64,000 nucleotides of DNA from an uncultured bacterium (GCA_903888485.1 CAISTS010000045.1:1-64000); one strand, 5' to 3'. Counted from the first letter of the stretch, positions 24,937 to 31,568 are shown. Notes: generated by a model not told the origin, from the sequence alone. Numbers and translations are program-made.

Positions 24937-24963
24937 AAGGGCCAAGGCATTGCCTTGGCCCTT
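24937..24963. terminator. bidirectional terminator
   Basis: AAGGGCCAAGGC (24937-24948), loop ATT, GCCTTGGCCCTT (24952-24963), with A-rich sequence on the left and T-containing sequence on the right. It lies between the convergent basic-protein gene and the PRC-barrel gene. Confidence 0.8.
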
Positions 24964-24980
24964 CGCTGTTTAGGGGCCTA

Positions 24981-25370
24981 TTACTTCTGGTACGCGAACT
25001 TCGGCATGTTCTTGAGAACATCCTTTGTGGCACCTGGCATCACGGCCTTCTCCTGCGTCAGTTCGACGCCTTCGAACGGCACGGCCACGAGCTTATCGCC
25101 CATGCCGAGGAAGCCGCCCACCGAAACGATGGCGTAAACCACCTTGTCGTTGCGGTTGACGATCAGGTCGTCGATCACGCCGACCTTCTCGTCCGTTTCG
25201 TTGTAGACCGGCGCACCCATCAGCTTGCTGCCGCGAAAGCCCGTCGAGACGCTGGTGACGTCGACTTTGTAACGCGCAATCGTCTGCGGCACGCCCTGGG
25301 CGCCGACGGCAATGGGGATTAGCGGAATGGCTGCGATAAGGCCAAAGGCCAGGAACAATTCCTTCGTCAT
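24981..25370 (-). CDS. exported PRC-barrel domain protein
   Basis: A 129-residue protein starting at the ATG at 25370 (MTKELFLAFGLIAAIPLIPI), which gives a clean signal peptide (cleavage near VGA-Q). A longer frame to 25484 exists but loses the signal. Residues about 45-115 form a PRC-barrel: LMGAPVYNETDEKVGVIDDL, VYAIVSVGGFLGMGDKLVAV and PFEGVEL. In alphaproteobacteria exported PRC-barrel proteins are typical members of the GSR regulon. An exact EcfG promoter lies 42 bases upstream. The function of the family in stress is unknown. Confidence 0.85.
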   Translation of the reverse strand: MTKELFLAFGLIAAIPLIPIAVGAQGVPQTIARYKVDVTSVSTGFRGSKLMGAPVYNETDEKVGVIDDLIVNRNDKVVYAIVSVGGFLGMGDKLVAVPFEGVELTQEKAVMPGATKDVLKNMPKFAYQK

Positions 25371-25411
25371 GTCATCACCTAAAAGACGTAAGAGGATGAG
25401 TTCGAAGGAAT

Positions 25412-25437
25412 AACGCGCGTACGAAACCGGGTGTTCC
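25412..25437 (-). promoter_or_regulatory. exact EcfG-type promoter for the PRC-barrel gene
   Basis: On the minus strand: GGAAC (25437-25433), 17-base spacer, CGTT (25415-25412), 42 bases before the ATG at 25370. It directly abuts the 3' end of nepR. Confidence 0.75.
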
Positions 25438-25440
25438 GGT

Positions 25441-25773
25441 TTAGGTCTTGCCGTCCTTTTTATCGTCGCGCGTCTTTTCGTCAAGGCGCTCGAGCAGCTT
25501 CACGAGGTCCGGGGGCAGGGGTTCTGCAGCCACGGCATCGAACATGGTGTGGAGCTTGCTCTCGAGCCAAACGTCAAAGGCGGGATTACTCTTCACGGCA
25601 TCCTTTTCCGCGCGCGCCTTTTCAGGCTTCGGCGCGCGCGGCGCGGTTTTTGTGGGCGGTTTCTCATTCATGGTGGAACGAAGCTGCTCGACAACGGTGC
25701 CCTTGCGGGCGACCGGGCCTTGGATTTCATCGTCAATTGCCGCGAGGGCGGCATTTACGACACTGATGCACAT
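25441..25773 (-). CDS. nepR: NepR-family anti-sigma factor
   Basis: A 110-residue form from the ATG at 25773; an internal ATG at 25671 would give 76 residues, closer to the usual NepR size. The C-terminal half carries the NepR core: FDVWLESKLHTMFDAVAAEP followed by LPPDLVKLLERLDE, matching the W/L..KL..(Y/F)D.V..EP.P pattern. NepR holds EcfG inactive until phosphorylated PhyR pulls it away. The N-terminal part is rich in K, P, E and A, as in the family. It begins 37 bases downstream of ecfG on the same strand, so ecfG comes first here, whereas the common arrangement is nepR-ecfG. The start choice is uncertain: a GGGGGA site precedes the upstream ATG. Confidence 0.82.
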   Translation of the reverse strand: MCISVVNAALAAIDDEIQGPVARKGTVVEQLRSTMNEKPPTKTAPRAPKPEKARAEKDAVKSNPAFDVWLESKLHTMFDAVAAEPLPPDLVKLLERLDEKTRDDKKDGKT

Positions 25774-25810
25774 CCTAGTCCCCCACCGCGGGGTAAGCCA
25801 ATCGTCTTGG

Positions 25811-26383
25811 CTAGGTCCACGCAACGTGATCGGTGGTATCGGCCGATCTGGTCGAACGAGGAGTCTCGTCCTCGATCTCCCTTGAGCTTTCCTTGGGAGC
25901 GTCTTCGCCCATGACCAGGGCCGACATGCGGGCGCGGGCGCGCCACAGGCGGCTCTTGATGGTACCAATAGAGCATCCCAGAGATTCCGCCGCTTCCTCG
26001 TAGCTAAGGCCGCTGGCGCAGATCAGGATCAATACTTCGCGCTGCTCGGGCTGAAGCTTGCCCATGGCATGGACGACTTCGCGCGACAGAATGTCGTTTT
26101 CCTGCGCGCCGGTGCGCGACAGGAACTCTTCCGGCACCTCGTCGAGGCGCGCCGGCTTGCGCTTATTACGGCGCAGGCTGCTGATGTATTCGTTGCGAAG
26201 GATCTTATAGATCCAGGCTGTAAAGTTCGTGCCGATCGCGAATTGCGACTGCGCGCGCCATGCCTTTAATGCGGTCTCTTGCAGAAGATCTTCGGCTGCG
26301 GCGCGATCGCGCGTGAGCATTACGGCATAGGCCTGCAGACGCGGCATGTGCGTAAGCAACATTTCTTGGAATTGATCAGCCAT
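25811..26383 (-). CDS. ecfG: EcfG-type RNA polymerase sigma factor (general stress response)
   Basis: A 190-residue ECF sigma factor. The ATG at 26383 follows AGGAG. Region 2 reads MPRLQAYAVMLTRDRAAAED, LLQETALKAWRA and FTAWIYKILRNEYISSLRRN; region 4 reads LICASGLSYEEAAESLGCSI, GTIKSRLWRARARM. The sequence and its pairing with nepR and phyR identify it as the alphaproteobacterial general stress sigma factor, which directs polymerase to GGAAC-N16/17-CGTT promoters. It has such a promoter itself (26421-26445), so it is autoregulated. The C-terminal 25 residues (KESSREIEDETPRSTRSADT) are an unstructured extension. Confidence 0.93.
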   Translation of the reverse strand: MADQFQEMLLTHMPRLQAYAVMLTRDRAAAEDLLQETALKAWRAQSQFAIGTNFTAWIYKILRNEYISSLRRNKRKPARLDEVPEEFLSRTGAQENDILSREVVHAMGKLQPEQREVLILICASGLSYEEAAESLGCSIGTIKSRLWRARARMSALVMGEDAPKESSREIEDETPRSTRSADTTDHVAWT

Positions 26384-26420
26384 AACGAACTCCTGACAAT
26401 TTACGACCCGGCGGATAATC

Positions 26421-26445
26421 AACGCGGCACGGGGGGTGAAGTTCC
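26421..26445 (-). promoter_or_regulatory. exact EcfG-type promoter of ecfG (autoregulation)
   Basis: On the minus strand: GGAAC (26445-26441), 16-base spacer, CGTT (26424-26421), 37 bases before the ecfG ATG. Autoregulation of ecfG is the norm in GSR loci. Confidence 0.8.
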
Positions 26446-26576
26446 ATCGCGGTTACGGATCCGACCGCTAAGTCCCGAAAATTCCTGGAAATTATTACCT
26501 AGGGGTATGATTTTAAACCGAGTTATCAACCTTAGATGGACAATGGCTTAAGGCTCGTGACCGCACATTGCCAATC

Positions 26577-26602
26577 GGAACATCGCAAGCGGCCCTGGCG
26601 TT
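26577..26602 (+). promoter_or_regulatory. exact EcfG-type promoter of the 95-aa protein gene
   Basis: GGAAC (26577-26581), 17-base spacer, CGTT (26599-26602), 36 bases before the ATG at 26639. It is divergent to the ecfG promoter, about 130 bases away. Confidence 0.78.
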
Positions 26603-26638
26603 CCCTTGGCGAACATAACAAACCCGAGAGTGCTCTTC

Positions 26639-26926
26639 ATGACACATCAACTGGCCGTCAAAGCGGCCAAGACCAACCCCAGCAAGTACTTCCACACCCC
26701 CCAAGAAGTGCTGGTACATCCGACACTTAGCCGCGAAAACAAAATCGAAATCCTGCGCCAGTGGGAGGCCGATGCGCGCCTGATGTCGGTCGCCGAAGAA
26801 GAGAACATGACCGGTGGCGAGCATGGTCATCTGGGTGCCGTTGTCAGCGCCCTGATCGCTTTGGACGATGAAAAGAAGCGCCCGGACACCGACACCGGCA
26901 CCGGGCCCGCCAAGACCGGTGGTTAG
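26639..26926 (+). CDS. conserved GSR-locus hypothetical protein
   Basis: A 95-residue soluble protein, MTHQLAVKAAKTNPSKYFHT and on. The central part, LSRENKIEILRQWEADARLM then SVAEEENM, is a pattern I know from small uncharacterised alphaproteobacterial proteins (a K/Q-I-xIL-R-Q-W-E core followed by an acidic AEEENM). The ATG at 26639 is preferred over one at 26606 because the exact EcfG promoter lies 36 bases before it. The C terminus is polar and disordered. Function unknown; the promoter and the location between ecfG and phyR make it a direct GSR target. Confidence 0.75.
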   Translation: MTHQLAVKAAKTNPSKYFHTPQEVLVHPTLSRENKIEILRQWEADARLMSVAEEENMTGGEHGHLGAVVSALIALDDEKKRPDTDTGTGPAKTGG

Positions 26927-26964
26927 TACGCCTCTGCCGGGTGAAAATTTTTTAGTGCCTGGCC

Positions 26965-26989
26965 GGAACAATGGCCCGGGGGCGGCGTT
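26965..26989 (+). promoter_or_regulatory. exact EcfG-type promoter reading into a gene-free region
   Basis: GGAAC (26965-26969), 16-base spacer, CGTT (26986-26989). No credible coding start follows; transcription would run through 27000-27280 to the strong terminator. Confidence 0.72.
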
Positions 26990-26994
26990 ATGCG

Positions 26995-27284
26995 CCTGTC
27001 GGTCTGATCCAAACCAGGGATCGGTTTGGGGCGGAAAACCATCGCCGGAAAACCATCGCAACGTAAATCCACGAGGAGACGAAGTCGATCCAGCCGCTCT
27101 GGAATGATGACGATCTTCCAAGAGGTCTGAGACGACGCGAGATCAAGGAATCCCCTTTCGACGTATGCAATCCCGACCGTCCCCCCAGCCAGCGTACGTC
27201 GTTACCTCCGCAATTGCCCCCAGTTGCGGAAACAATGTCCCTCCCGCGAAGCGAAAATCGCTTCGCGGGAGGAGACGTTTTTTA
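26995..27284 (+). ncRNA. candidate EcfG-dependent small RNA
   Basis: Bounded by an exact EcfG promoter and a strong intrinsic terminator, with no convincing ORF between. Local structure includes a 5' hairpin CCAAACC-AGGGATC-GGTTTGG (27009-27029), two perfect tandem copies of a 14-mer (27032-27059), a hairpin closed by CCGCAA/TTGCGG (27208-27229) whose loop carries CCCCC, and the terminator stem. C-rich single-stranded patches (27176-27186, 27216-27221) could pair with G-rich ribosome binding sites, as in known alphaproteobacterial stress sRNAs such as GsrN. The length (about 290 nt) and 5' end are estimates. One frame (27067-27285) is open but has no start codon. Confidence 0.55.
27240..27284 (+). 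terminator. strong intrinsic terminator of the candidate sRNA
   Basis: CCTCCCGCGAAGCG (27240-27253), loop AAAAT, CGCTTCGCGGGAGG (27259-27272), a perfect 14-bp stem, followed by AGACG and TTTTTT (27278-27283). Confidence 0.88.
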
Positions 27285-27526
27285 GAGACGCCTAGATATC
27301 GCGGATACTGTGGAACGAATTCATGTGAGTAGTGGCTCCACCAAAATGTTCCCGGACTGCACATAAAAAAATGCCCATCACGTCTGCCGCCGTGTGATGT
27401 TCTCAAACGTTGCTTCTGTTAGGATCACCGCTCAATACGTGTTCATCCGGTGAGCCTGTTTTTCAATCACACATGGGACTCTGCCGCGCGCGCCGGTCTT
27501 TTGTGCTTAGGGAAGGGGATACCCTG

Positions 27527-27910
27527 ATGTCGCTATCTCAAGAAATTGCCCAGCACCTTCCGCTTCTGCGCCGCTATGCGCGCGCGCTCGCCGGTACGCA
27601 AAGTGGCGGTGACGCTTATGTGCGCGCGGCGCTCGAAGCCATTATTCAGGCCCCCGATCAATTTCCGCGCGGCGTGCCGCCGCGGGTGGGGCTATACCGC
27701 ACGTTCCACGTGATCTGGTCGGCCACGCATACGCTCCCGACGGGTCCGAACGGCGAGCTCGAAGCCTGCCGATTCCGCGACCGGCTCGATGCGCTTTCCA
27801 TGACGCGCCGCCAGGCGCTGCTGCTGACGGCCATGGAAGATTTCTCCAACAACGAAGGGGCGATCATTCTCGGCCTGTCGCCGGAAGACGTCACGCGCAT
27901 GGTCAAATAA
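27527..27910 (+). CDS. phyR: PhyR, sigma-like N-terminal domain (ORF ended by premature TAA)
   Basis: 127 residues from the ATG at 27527 (GGAAGGGG upstream). The sequence MSLSQEIAQHLPLLRRYARA, LAGTQSGGDAYVRAALEAII, GLYRTFHVIW.. and the region-4-like block MTRRQALLLTAMEDFSNNEG, AIILGLSPEDVTRMV are the sigma-factor mimic that binds NepR. The ORF stops at TAA (27908-27910), yet the same frame continues directly into the receiver domain (next entry). A single C-to-T change (CAA to TAA) or a base-call error explains it. If real, the product is an isolated NepR-binding domain without its inhibitory receiver. The divergent arrangement to ecfG is typical of GSR loci. I see no exact EcfG promoter before it. 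Confidence 0.85.
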   Translation: MSLSQEIAQHLPLLRRYARALAGTQSGGDAYVRAALEAIIQAPDQFPRGVPPRVGLYRTFHVIWSATHTLPTGPNGELEACRFRDRLDALSMTRRQALLLTAMEDFSNNEGAIILGLSPEDVTRMVK

Positions 27911-28363
27911 GCGCTTTACGACCTGGTCGCCCAGGTGCCGATCTCGGTATTGATCATCGAAGATGAACCCGTGATCTCCATGGACCTCTCCAACATCGTC
28001 GAGGAGATGGGCCACGAAGTGGTCGCCACCGCGACGACCCGCAAGGAAGCCGTCGCCGCCGCGAAACAGCATCGCCCCGGCCTTGTGCTGGCCGATATCC
28101 AGCTCGCCGACAACAGCTCGGGCATTGATGCGGTCAACGAGATCCTCGCTGCCATGACGGCACCGGTGATCTTCATCACCGCTTATCCGGAACGCCTGCT
28201 TACCGGCGAGCGCCCGGAGCCGACCTTCCTCGTCACCAAGCCGTTCATGACCGACACCGTCAAAGCGACCATCGCTCAGGCGCTGCTGCTCGCCGAAGAC
28301 GCAGACGCGGGGCTGGGACTGCGTGCGGGCAAGTCCGTCGGCGCCAGCCGCCTCGTCAGCTAA
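27911..28363 (+). CDS. phyR: PhyR, receiver domain (separated from the N-terminal part by a stop codon)
   Basis: In frame with the preceding ORF: after the TAA the frame reads ALYDLVAQVPISVLIIEDEP and on through a complete response-regulator receiver: acidic pocket IEDEP, phospho-acceptor Asp in LVLADIQLAD, switch region PVIFITAYPERLLTG, and TFLVTKPF with the conserved Lys. TAYPERLLTGERPEPTFL is diagnostic of PhyR. The only candidate start is GTG at 27935, which has no ribosome binding site and would remove little of the receiver. The end (28363) is followed by a hairpin. Whether a separate receiver is made is unknown. A normal PhyR would be about 277 residues, exactly what the two parts add up to. 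Confidence 0.8.
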   Translation, partial: ALYDLVAQVPISVLIIEDEPVISMDLSNIVEEMGHEVVATATTRKEAVAAAKQHRPGLVLADIQLADNSSGIDAVNEILAAMTAPVIFITAYPERLLTGERPEPTFLVTKPFMTDTVKATIAQALLLAEDADAGLGLRAGKSVGASRLVS

Positions 28364-28387
28364 CTGCCGCAGATTTAGCGCACCCAC

Positions 28388-28423
28388 ATCGGCCCGGCTG
28401 GCGACAGCCGGGCCGATTGCTTT
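28388..28423 (+). terminator. putative terminator after phyR
   Basis: ATCGGCCCGGCTG (28388-28400), loop GCGA, CAGCCGGGCCGAT (28405-28417), followed by TGCTTTC. The stem is perfect at 13 bp; the T-run is short. Confidence 0.7.
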
Positions 28424-28512
28424 CGCGCGCGCTGTTTTCGGAGACTGCCATCGCTACTTGCATCGGGGCGCCAGGAATTTCAGTGCAATACGCGCAAGAG
28501 CCGGAGAACGCT

Positions 28513-28537
28513 GGAACATCCTTTCGCCGCGGGAGTT
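28513..28537 (+). promoter_or_regulatory. EcfG-type promoter with one mismatch
   Basis: GGAAC (28513-28517), 16-base spacer, AGTT (28534-28537; consensus CGTT). It lies 44 bases before the entericidin-like gene at 28582. Confidence 0.5.
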
Positions 28538-28581
28538 TTCCCTTCGCGTAACCTGGTGTTTCACTGCGAAGGAATTTTGCC

Positions 28582-28731
28582 ATGTCTGAGAAGAAAACCC
28601 CCGCCTTTGTCATGCTGATCTCCGCTCTCGTGTTGTCGGCGCTCGCCGCCTGCAACACCACCGCCGGAATTGGCCGCGACGTCGAGTCCGTCGGCGATGC
28701 GATCGAAGATTCGGCCGAAAGCGCGAAGTAA
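28582..28731 (+). CDS. entericidin-like small lipoprotein
   Basis: 49 residues: MSEKKTPAFVMLISALVLSA, then LAAC as lipobox with the lipidated Cys at residue 24, then NTTAGIGRDVESVGDAIEDS. The mature peptide NTxxGIGRDVxxxGxAIxxxA is the hallmark of the entericidin A/B family, tiny stationary-phase or stress-induced lipoproteins. An AAGGA site precedes the ATG. A near-consensus EcfG promoter lies upstream. It is followed by two further stress genes on the same strand (DUF1328, superoxide dismutase). Confidence 0.85.
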   Translation: MSEKKTPAFVMLISALVLSALAACNTTAGIGRDVESVGDAIEDSAESAK

Positions 28732-28797
28732 TCCGTCCGTTCGATAGGGAGCGTGGCCGCTCCGCGGTCACGGTCCAACCATTTCAGGAGCGATGTC

Positions 28798-28977
28798 ATG
28801 TTGGGTTGGGCTCTCACGTTCTTGGTCATTGCGTTGATCGCCGGCGTGTTTGGTTTCGGCGGCATCGCCGTGGCGTCCGTGGAAATCGCCAAGGTGCTGT
28901 TCTTCATCTTCCTGGCGGTGTTCCTGGTGACGCTGCTGATCCACGTTATGCGCAGCCGCACCCCGCCGGTTTCGTAA
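28798..28977 (+). CDS. DUF1328-family small membrane protein
   Basis: 59 residues, [20 protein letters not shown] and on. The family pattern is MLGWAxTFLxIALIAxxFGF, GIA...xxIAKxLFFxFLxxF. There are two transmembrane helices and a short cytoplasmic tail with RSRTPP. The ATG at 28798 follows AGGAG; a GTG at 28753 would add a non-family extension. The family is widespread in Proteobacteria near stress genes; function unknown. Ten bases separate it from the superoxide dismutase gene, so they are probably co-transcribed. Confidence 0.85.
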   Translation: MLGWALTFLVIALIAGVFGFGGIAVASVEIAKVLFFIFLAVFLVTLLIHVMRSRTPPVS

Positions 28978-28987
28978 GGAGCGTCTC

Positions 28988-29638
28988 ATGACCAAGCCAG
29001 CCTTACGCGCCGTGCCGAGCGCGCCATCCGGTCCATTTACCTTGCCGCCGCTGCCCTATCCCGAGAGTGCGCTGGAGCCGGTGATCTCGGCCCGCACGCT
29101 TTCTTTCCACCAAGGCAAGCATCACAAGGCCTATATCGACAAGTTGAACGCGGCCGTGGCCGGCACGCCCTATGCCGAGATGGACTTGCTCGCCGTGGTT
29201 AAAAAGACCTGCGGCCGTGAGGCGAAGAAATCCATCTTCAACAACGCCGCTCAGACCTGGAACCATACGTTCTATTGGCACAGCCTTTCGCCGGCGAAGA
29301 CCGAGATGGACAAAAAGTTGTCCGCCGCGGTCACGGGCGATTTCGGCAGCCTTGAAGCGCTGCAGCAGCTGCTAACCAAGGTCGCGACCGAACACTTCGG
29401 CAGCGGCTGGGCCTGGCTAGTGGTCAAGGACGGCAAGCTGCAGGTGGTTGATACCCACGATGCCGACACCCCGGCGGCGCACGGTGCCACATGCCTGCTC
29501 ACCGTCGATGTCTGGGAACACGCTTACTATCTCGACCGGCAAAACGACCGCAACGCCTACGCTGAGGCGGTGGTGAAGAAGCTGCTTAATTGGTCTTTCG
29601 CGTCAGACAACTTCGCGAGGGCCCAAGCCAGCGCGTAA
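28988..29638 (+). CDS. sodB: superoxide dismutase, Fe/Mn family
   Basis: A 216-residue cytoplasmic enzyme that dismutes superoxide to peroxide and oxygen. Family landmarks: FTLPPLPYPESALEPVISAR, the metal-ligand His in LSFHQGKHHKAYIDKLN, NNAAQTWNHTFYWHSLSP (second His), FGSGWAWLVV and the ligand pair DVWEHAYYLDRQNDR. The residues following the second His (HTFYW) fit the iron type, but iron and manganese forms cannot be separated safely by eye. The N terminus carries about 17 extra residues (MTKPALRAVPSAPSGP) compared with typical SodB. A GGAG site precedes the ATG and a strong terminator follows. Confidence 0.92.
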   Translation: MTKPALRAVPSAPSGPFTLPPLPYPESALEPVISARTLSFHQGKHHKAYIDKLNAAVAGTPYAEMDLLAVVKKTCGREAKKSIFNNAAQTWNHTFYWHSLSPAKTEMDKKLSAAVTGDFGSLEALQQLLTKVATEHFGSGWAWLVVKDGKLQVVDTHDADTPAAHGATCLLTVDVWEHAYYLDRQNDRNAYAEAVVKKLLNWSFASDNFARAQASA

Positions 29639-29643
29639 AAGAG

Positions 29644-29670
29644 AAACGCCCGCCCGATCGGCGGGCGTTT
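29644..29670. terminator. bidirectional terminator between sodB and the DUF3309 gene
   Basis: AAACGCCCGCC (29644-29654), loop CGATC, GGCGGGCGTTT (29660-29670). A-run on one side and T-run on the other serve both convergent genes. Confidence 0.88.
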
Positions 29671-29688
29671 GTGCTTTAAGTCGATGCT

Positions 29689-29844
29689 TTAGACGCGGCC
29701 GGCCAATACCAGAATGATCACGACAATCAGTACGATGCCCAGGGTACCGCTGGGCATATAACCCCAGCTGCGGCTGTGAGGCCACGTCGGCAGGGCGCCG
29801 AGCAGCATGAAGATCAACAGGATCAACAGAATAGTGCCTAACAT
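29689..29844 (-). CDS. DUF3309-family small membrane protein
   Basis: 51 residues: MLGTILLILLILLIFMLLGA, LPTWPHSRSWGYMPSGTLGI and a second hydrophobic segment ending LAGRV. The W-P-H/Y-S-R-x-W-GY-xPSG-xLG core between two membrane helices is the DUF3309 signature. The gene is very short and easily missed. The ATG at 29844 follows AAGGAG. It converges on sodB and shares its terminator. An EcfG-like promoter (29895-29920) lies 51 bases upstream. The function of the family is unknown. Confidence 0.85.
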   Translation of the reverse strand: MLGTILLILLIFMLLGALPTWPHSRSWGYMPSGTLGIVLIVVIILVLAGRV

Positions 29845-29894
29845 AGGAAGCTCCTTGTGCTCCGTGTGCGGCCACGCGGCCGCCTCTTACCGTA

Positions 29895-29920
29895 AACAAG
29901 GCTCGGTAACGTATTGTTCC
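29895..29920 (-). promoter_or_regulatory. EcfG-type promoter with one mismatch, for the DUF3309 gene
   Basis: On the minus strand: GGAAC (29920-29916), 17-base spacer, TGTT (29898-29895; consensus CGTT). It is divergent to the exact promoter at 29971. Confidence 0.45.
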
Positions 29921-29970
29921 GATTTCGCTATGGGCCTGTAACAGCACAACTGAACCGCCACACCGGCGCG

Positions 29971-29995
29971 GGAACTTTCCAGTCGGGTTCGCGTT
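29971..29995 (+). promoter_or_regulatory. exact EcfG-type promoter of the DUF883-like gene
   Basis: GGAAC (29971-29975), 16-base spacer, CGTT (29992-29995), 86 bases before the ATG at 30082. It probably drives the three-gene run 30082-31563. Confidence 0.75.
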
Positions 29996-30081
29996 CTAAG
30001 GATAGCGCCGGGACGCGCCGTCGGCCTTTCGTGCCGCGGCGGTCGCCGCGCGCAGCTTTTTTAGTTCCCAGGAAGGCCACC

Positions 30082-30378
30082 ATGGAAAATCCCATCAAGA
30101 AATCTGACCTCGACGCCATCACCGCCGACATAGAGCGTCTGAGGAAAGACTTCACGCGCACCATGGAGCACGTGAAGTCCGGCGCGCTCAACGCCGGAGG
30201 CAATCTGGCTGACTCTGTCACCGACGAAGCCGCCGAGCTCTATGGCCTCATGGCCAAGAAGGGTGAGCGCACCGCCAAGGCCATCGGCAAGCAGATCGAA
30301 GACCAGCCCATCACAAGCCTGCTGATCGCCTTCACCGCCGGCTTCTTCATCAGCCGCCTGACGGACCGGCACCACTAG
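30082..30378 (+). CDS. DUF883/ElaB-like membrane-anchored protein
   Basis: A 98-residue protein starting MENPIKKSDLDAITADIERL behind AGGAAGG. A long amphipathic helix is followed by a C-terminal hydrophobic anchor (ITSLLIAFTAGFFISRLTDR). The overall plan (K/D/E-rich helix, Q-P preceding one TM segment with G/F residues, short basic end) matches the ElaB/YqjD/DUF883 group, inner-membrane proteins that in E. coli bind stationary-phase ribosomes. An exact EcfG promoter lies upstream, so it is very likely a GSR target. First gene of a run with the next two. Confidence 0.75.
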   Translation: MENPIKKSDLDAITADIERLRKDFTRTMEHVKSGALNAGGNLADSVTDEAAELYGLMAKKGERTAKAIGKQIEDQPITSLLIAFTAGFFISRLTDRHH

Positions 30379-30402
30379 TCTCGCGCGGCTGTGGCCGGTG
30401 CG

Positions 30403-30825
30403 ATGATGGAAAGCATCCTTAAAATTGCGCTGATGTTCTTGGCCGACCGACGGGGTGGTGAGCCCTCCGCGGGCACCCGCATCACCGCCGGGGCGGTTTG
30501 CACGGCTCTCGCCGTCATGACGCTCGTGACGGGAATCGGCTGCGGCACGGCCGCCTTATGGATTTTCCTGATCCCGCGCGTCGGCGAGGCGACGGCCGCG
30601 CTCACCGTCGCGGCTGTTTTCCTGGTCTCCAGCGGCGTGCTGATGCTGGTGGCGCGCAGCATGTTTCAGCCCGATGAGGCCGAGCAAGAAGAGGCGCCGG
30701 GCCTTGCCGATATCGGCGAGGAATTGTTCGAAAAGCTGTGCGAGGGGCTGGGCGCCAACAAAAGCGCTGTGATTATGGCGGCGCTCGTAGCCGGGTTGCT
30801 TGCCGGTCGGGCCACCAAGAAGTAG
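30403..30825 (+). CDS. holin-superfamily-like membrane protein
   Basis: A 140-residue protein with two membrane helices (ITAGAVCTALAVMTLVTGIG continuing into a G/A-rich segment, and ALTVAAVFLVSSGVLMLVAR) and a soluble C-terminal helix ending in a small hydrophobic stretch (IMAALVAGLLAGRATKK). The two-helix core resembles phage-holin-superfamily or YqjE-type proteins, which often sit beside ElaB/YqjD-like genes. The start is uncertain: ATG at 30403 or GTG at 30391, neither with a good ribosome binding site. It is 24 bases after the DUF883-like gene and 6 bases before the next. Confidence 0.6.
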   Translation: MMESILKIALMFLADRRGGEPSAGTRITAGAVCTALAVMTLVTGIGCGTAALWIFLIPRVGEATAALTVAAVFLVSSGVLMLVARSMFQPDEAEQEEAPGLADIGEELFEKLCEGLGANKSAVIMAALVAGLLAGRATKK

Positions 30826-30831
30826 GCTTCG

Positions 30832-31563
30832 GTGCTCCGTGCTCACGCCAATCGGACCGTTGATTTTCCACTGATCACCACAGCCCGCTCACCGCAGCTC
30901 AAGAATTTTGCGCACAACCACGTGCTGCATGTGCTGATCGCCGCCTTTGCGGTGCTGTGGGTGTGGAGCGCGATCAACCCCGCTGAAACGCACACCTGGC
31001 TGCTGGAGAATATCCTCGTCGTCGCCGGCATCGCGGGCGGTGTGTGGGTCGTGCGCAATCAGCCGCTGTCGGATGTCTCCTATTTGCTGTGCGCGGGATT
31101 CTTGATGCTGCACGTCGTCGGTTCGCACTACACCTATTCGCTGGTGCCTGCGGGTGAGTGGATGAAGGACGCCTTCGGCTTTGAGCGCAATCATTACGAC
31201 AGGATCATTCACTTCGGCTTCGGCTTCTTGTTGTTGTATCCCTTGCGTGAACTTCTAGTGCGGTTGAAGGCCTTTGGTGGACGCTGGCCCGGCTTTATCG
31301 CATTTCTGTTCATCAGCACGGCGAGCGGGGCATACGAACTCATGGAGTGGCTGGCCGCGGTGCTTGTCGATCCCAAAGCCGGAACGGCGTTCCTGGGTAC
31401 GCAGGGCGACGAATTCGATAGCCAGAAGGATCACGCACTGGCCTGCGGCGGCGCGCTCATTACCATGGTCGTGACGCGTCTTGCGGAAGGAACAGCGCGC
31501 GCCGCTGATTCGGCTTCCGCGCGCAGAGCCGGAAGAACTCGCGCACTGCGCGCCTTATCTTAA
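30832..31563 (+). CDS. DUF2238 (YjdF-like) membrane protein
   Basis: A 243-residue membrane protein with about six helices. Family hallmarks: LLCAGFLMLHVVGSHYTYSL, ERNHYDRIIHFGFGFLLLYP, ASGAYELMEWLAAVL and TQGDEFDSQKDHALACGGAL. The conserved His, Tyr, Asp and Glu residues in the membrane helices are all present (HVVGSHYTY, HYDRIIHF, YELMEW, GDEFDSQKD). The function is unknown. The start is the GTG at 30832, six bases after the preceding stop, so it is the third gene of the EcfG-driven run. The last 25 residues are Arg/Ala-rich and probably disordered. Confidence 0.82.
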   Translation: MLRAHANRTVDFPLITTARSPQLKNFAHNHVLHVLIAAFAVLWVWSAINPAETHTWLLENILVVAGIAGGVWVVRNQPLSDVSYLLCAGFLMLHVVGSHYTYSLVPAGEWMKDAFGFERNHYDRIIHFGFGFLLLYPLRELLVRLKAFGGRWPGFIAFLFISTASGAYELMEWLAAVLVDPKAGTAFLGTQGDEFDSQKDHALACGGALITMVVTRLAEGTARAADSASARRAGRTRALRALS

Positions 31564-31568
31564 AATTA

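Noticed and set aside
27067-27285. Open frame of 72 codons inside the candidate sRNA, with a GAGGAG element upstream
   Set aside because: It has no ATG, GTG or TTG at a usable position and its last codons lie in the terminator hairpin, so I favour a non-coding RNA.
27300-27345. EcfG promoter for phyR starting at GGAAC (27312)
   Set aside because: No CGTT or near match at 16-17 bases; the closest words do not fit the consensus.
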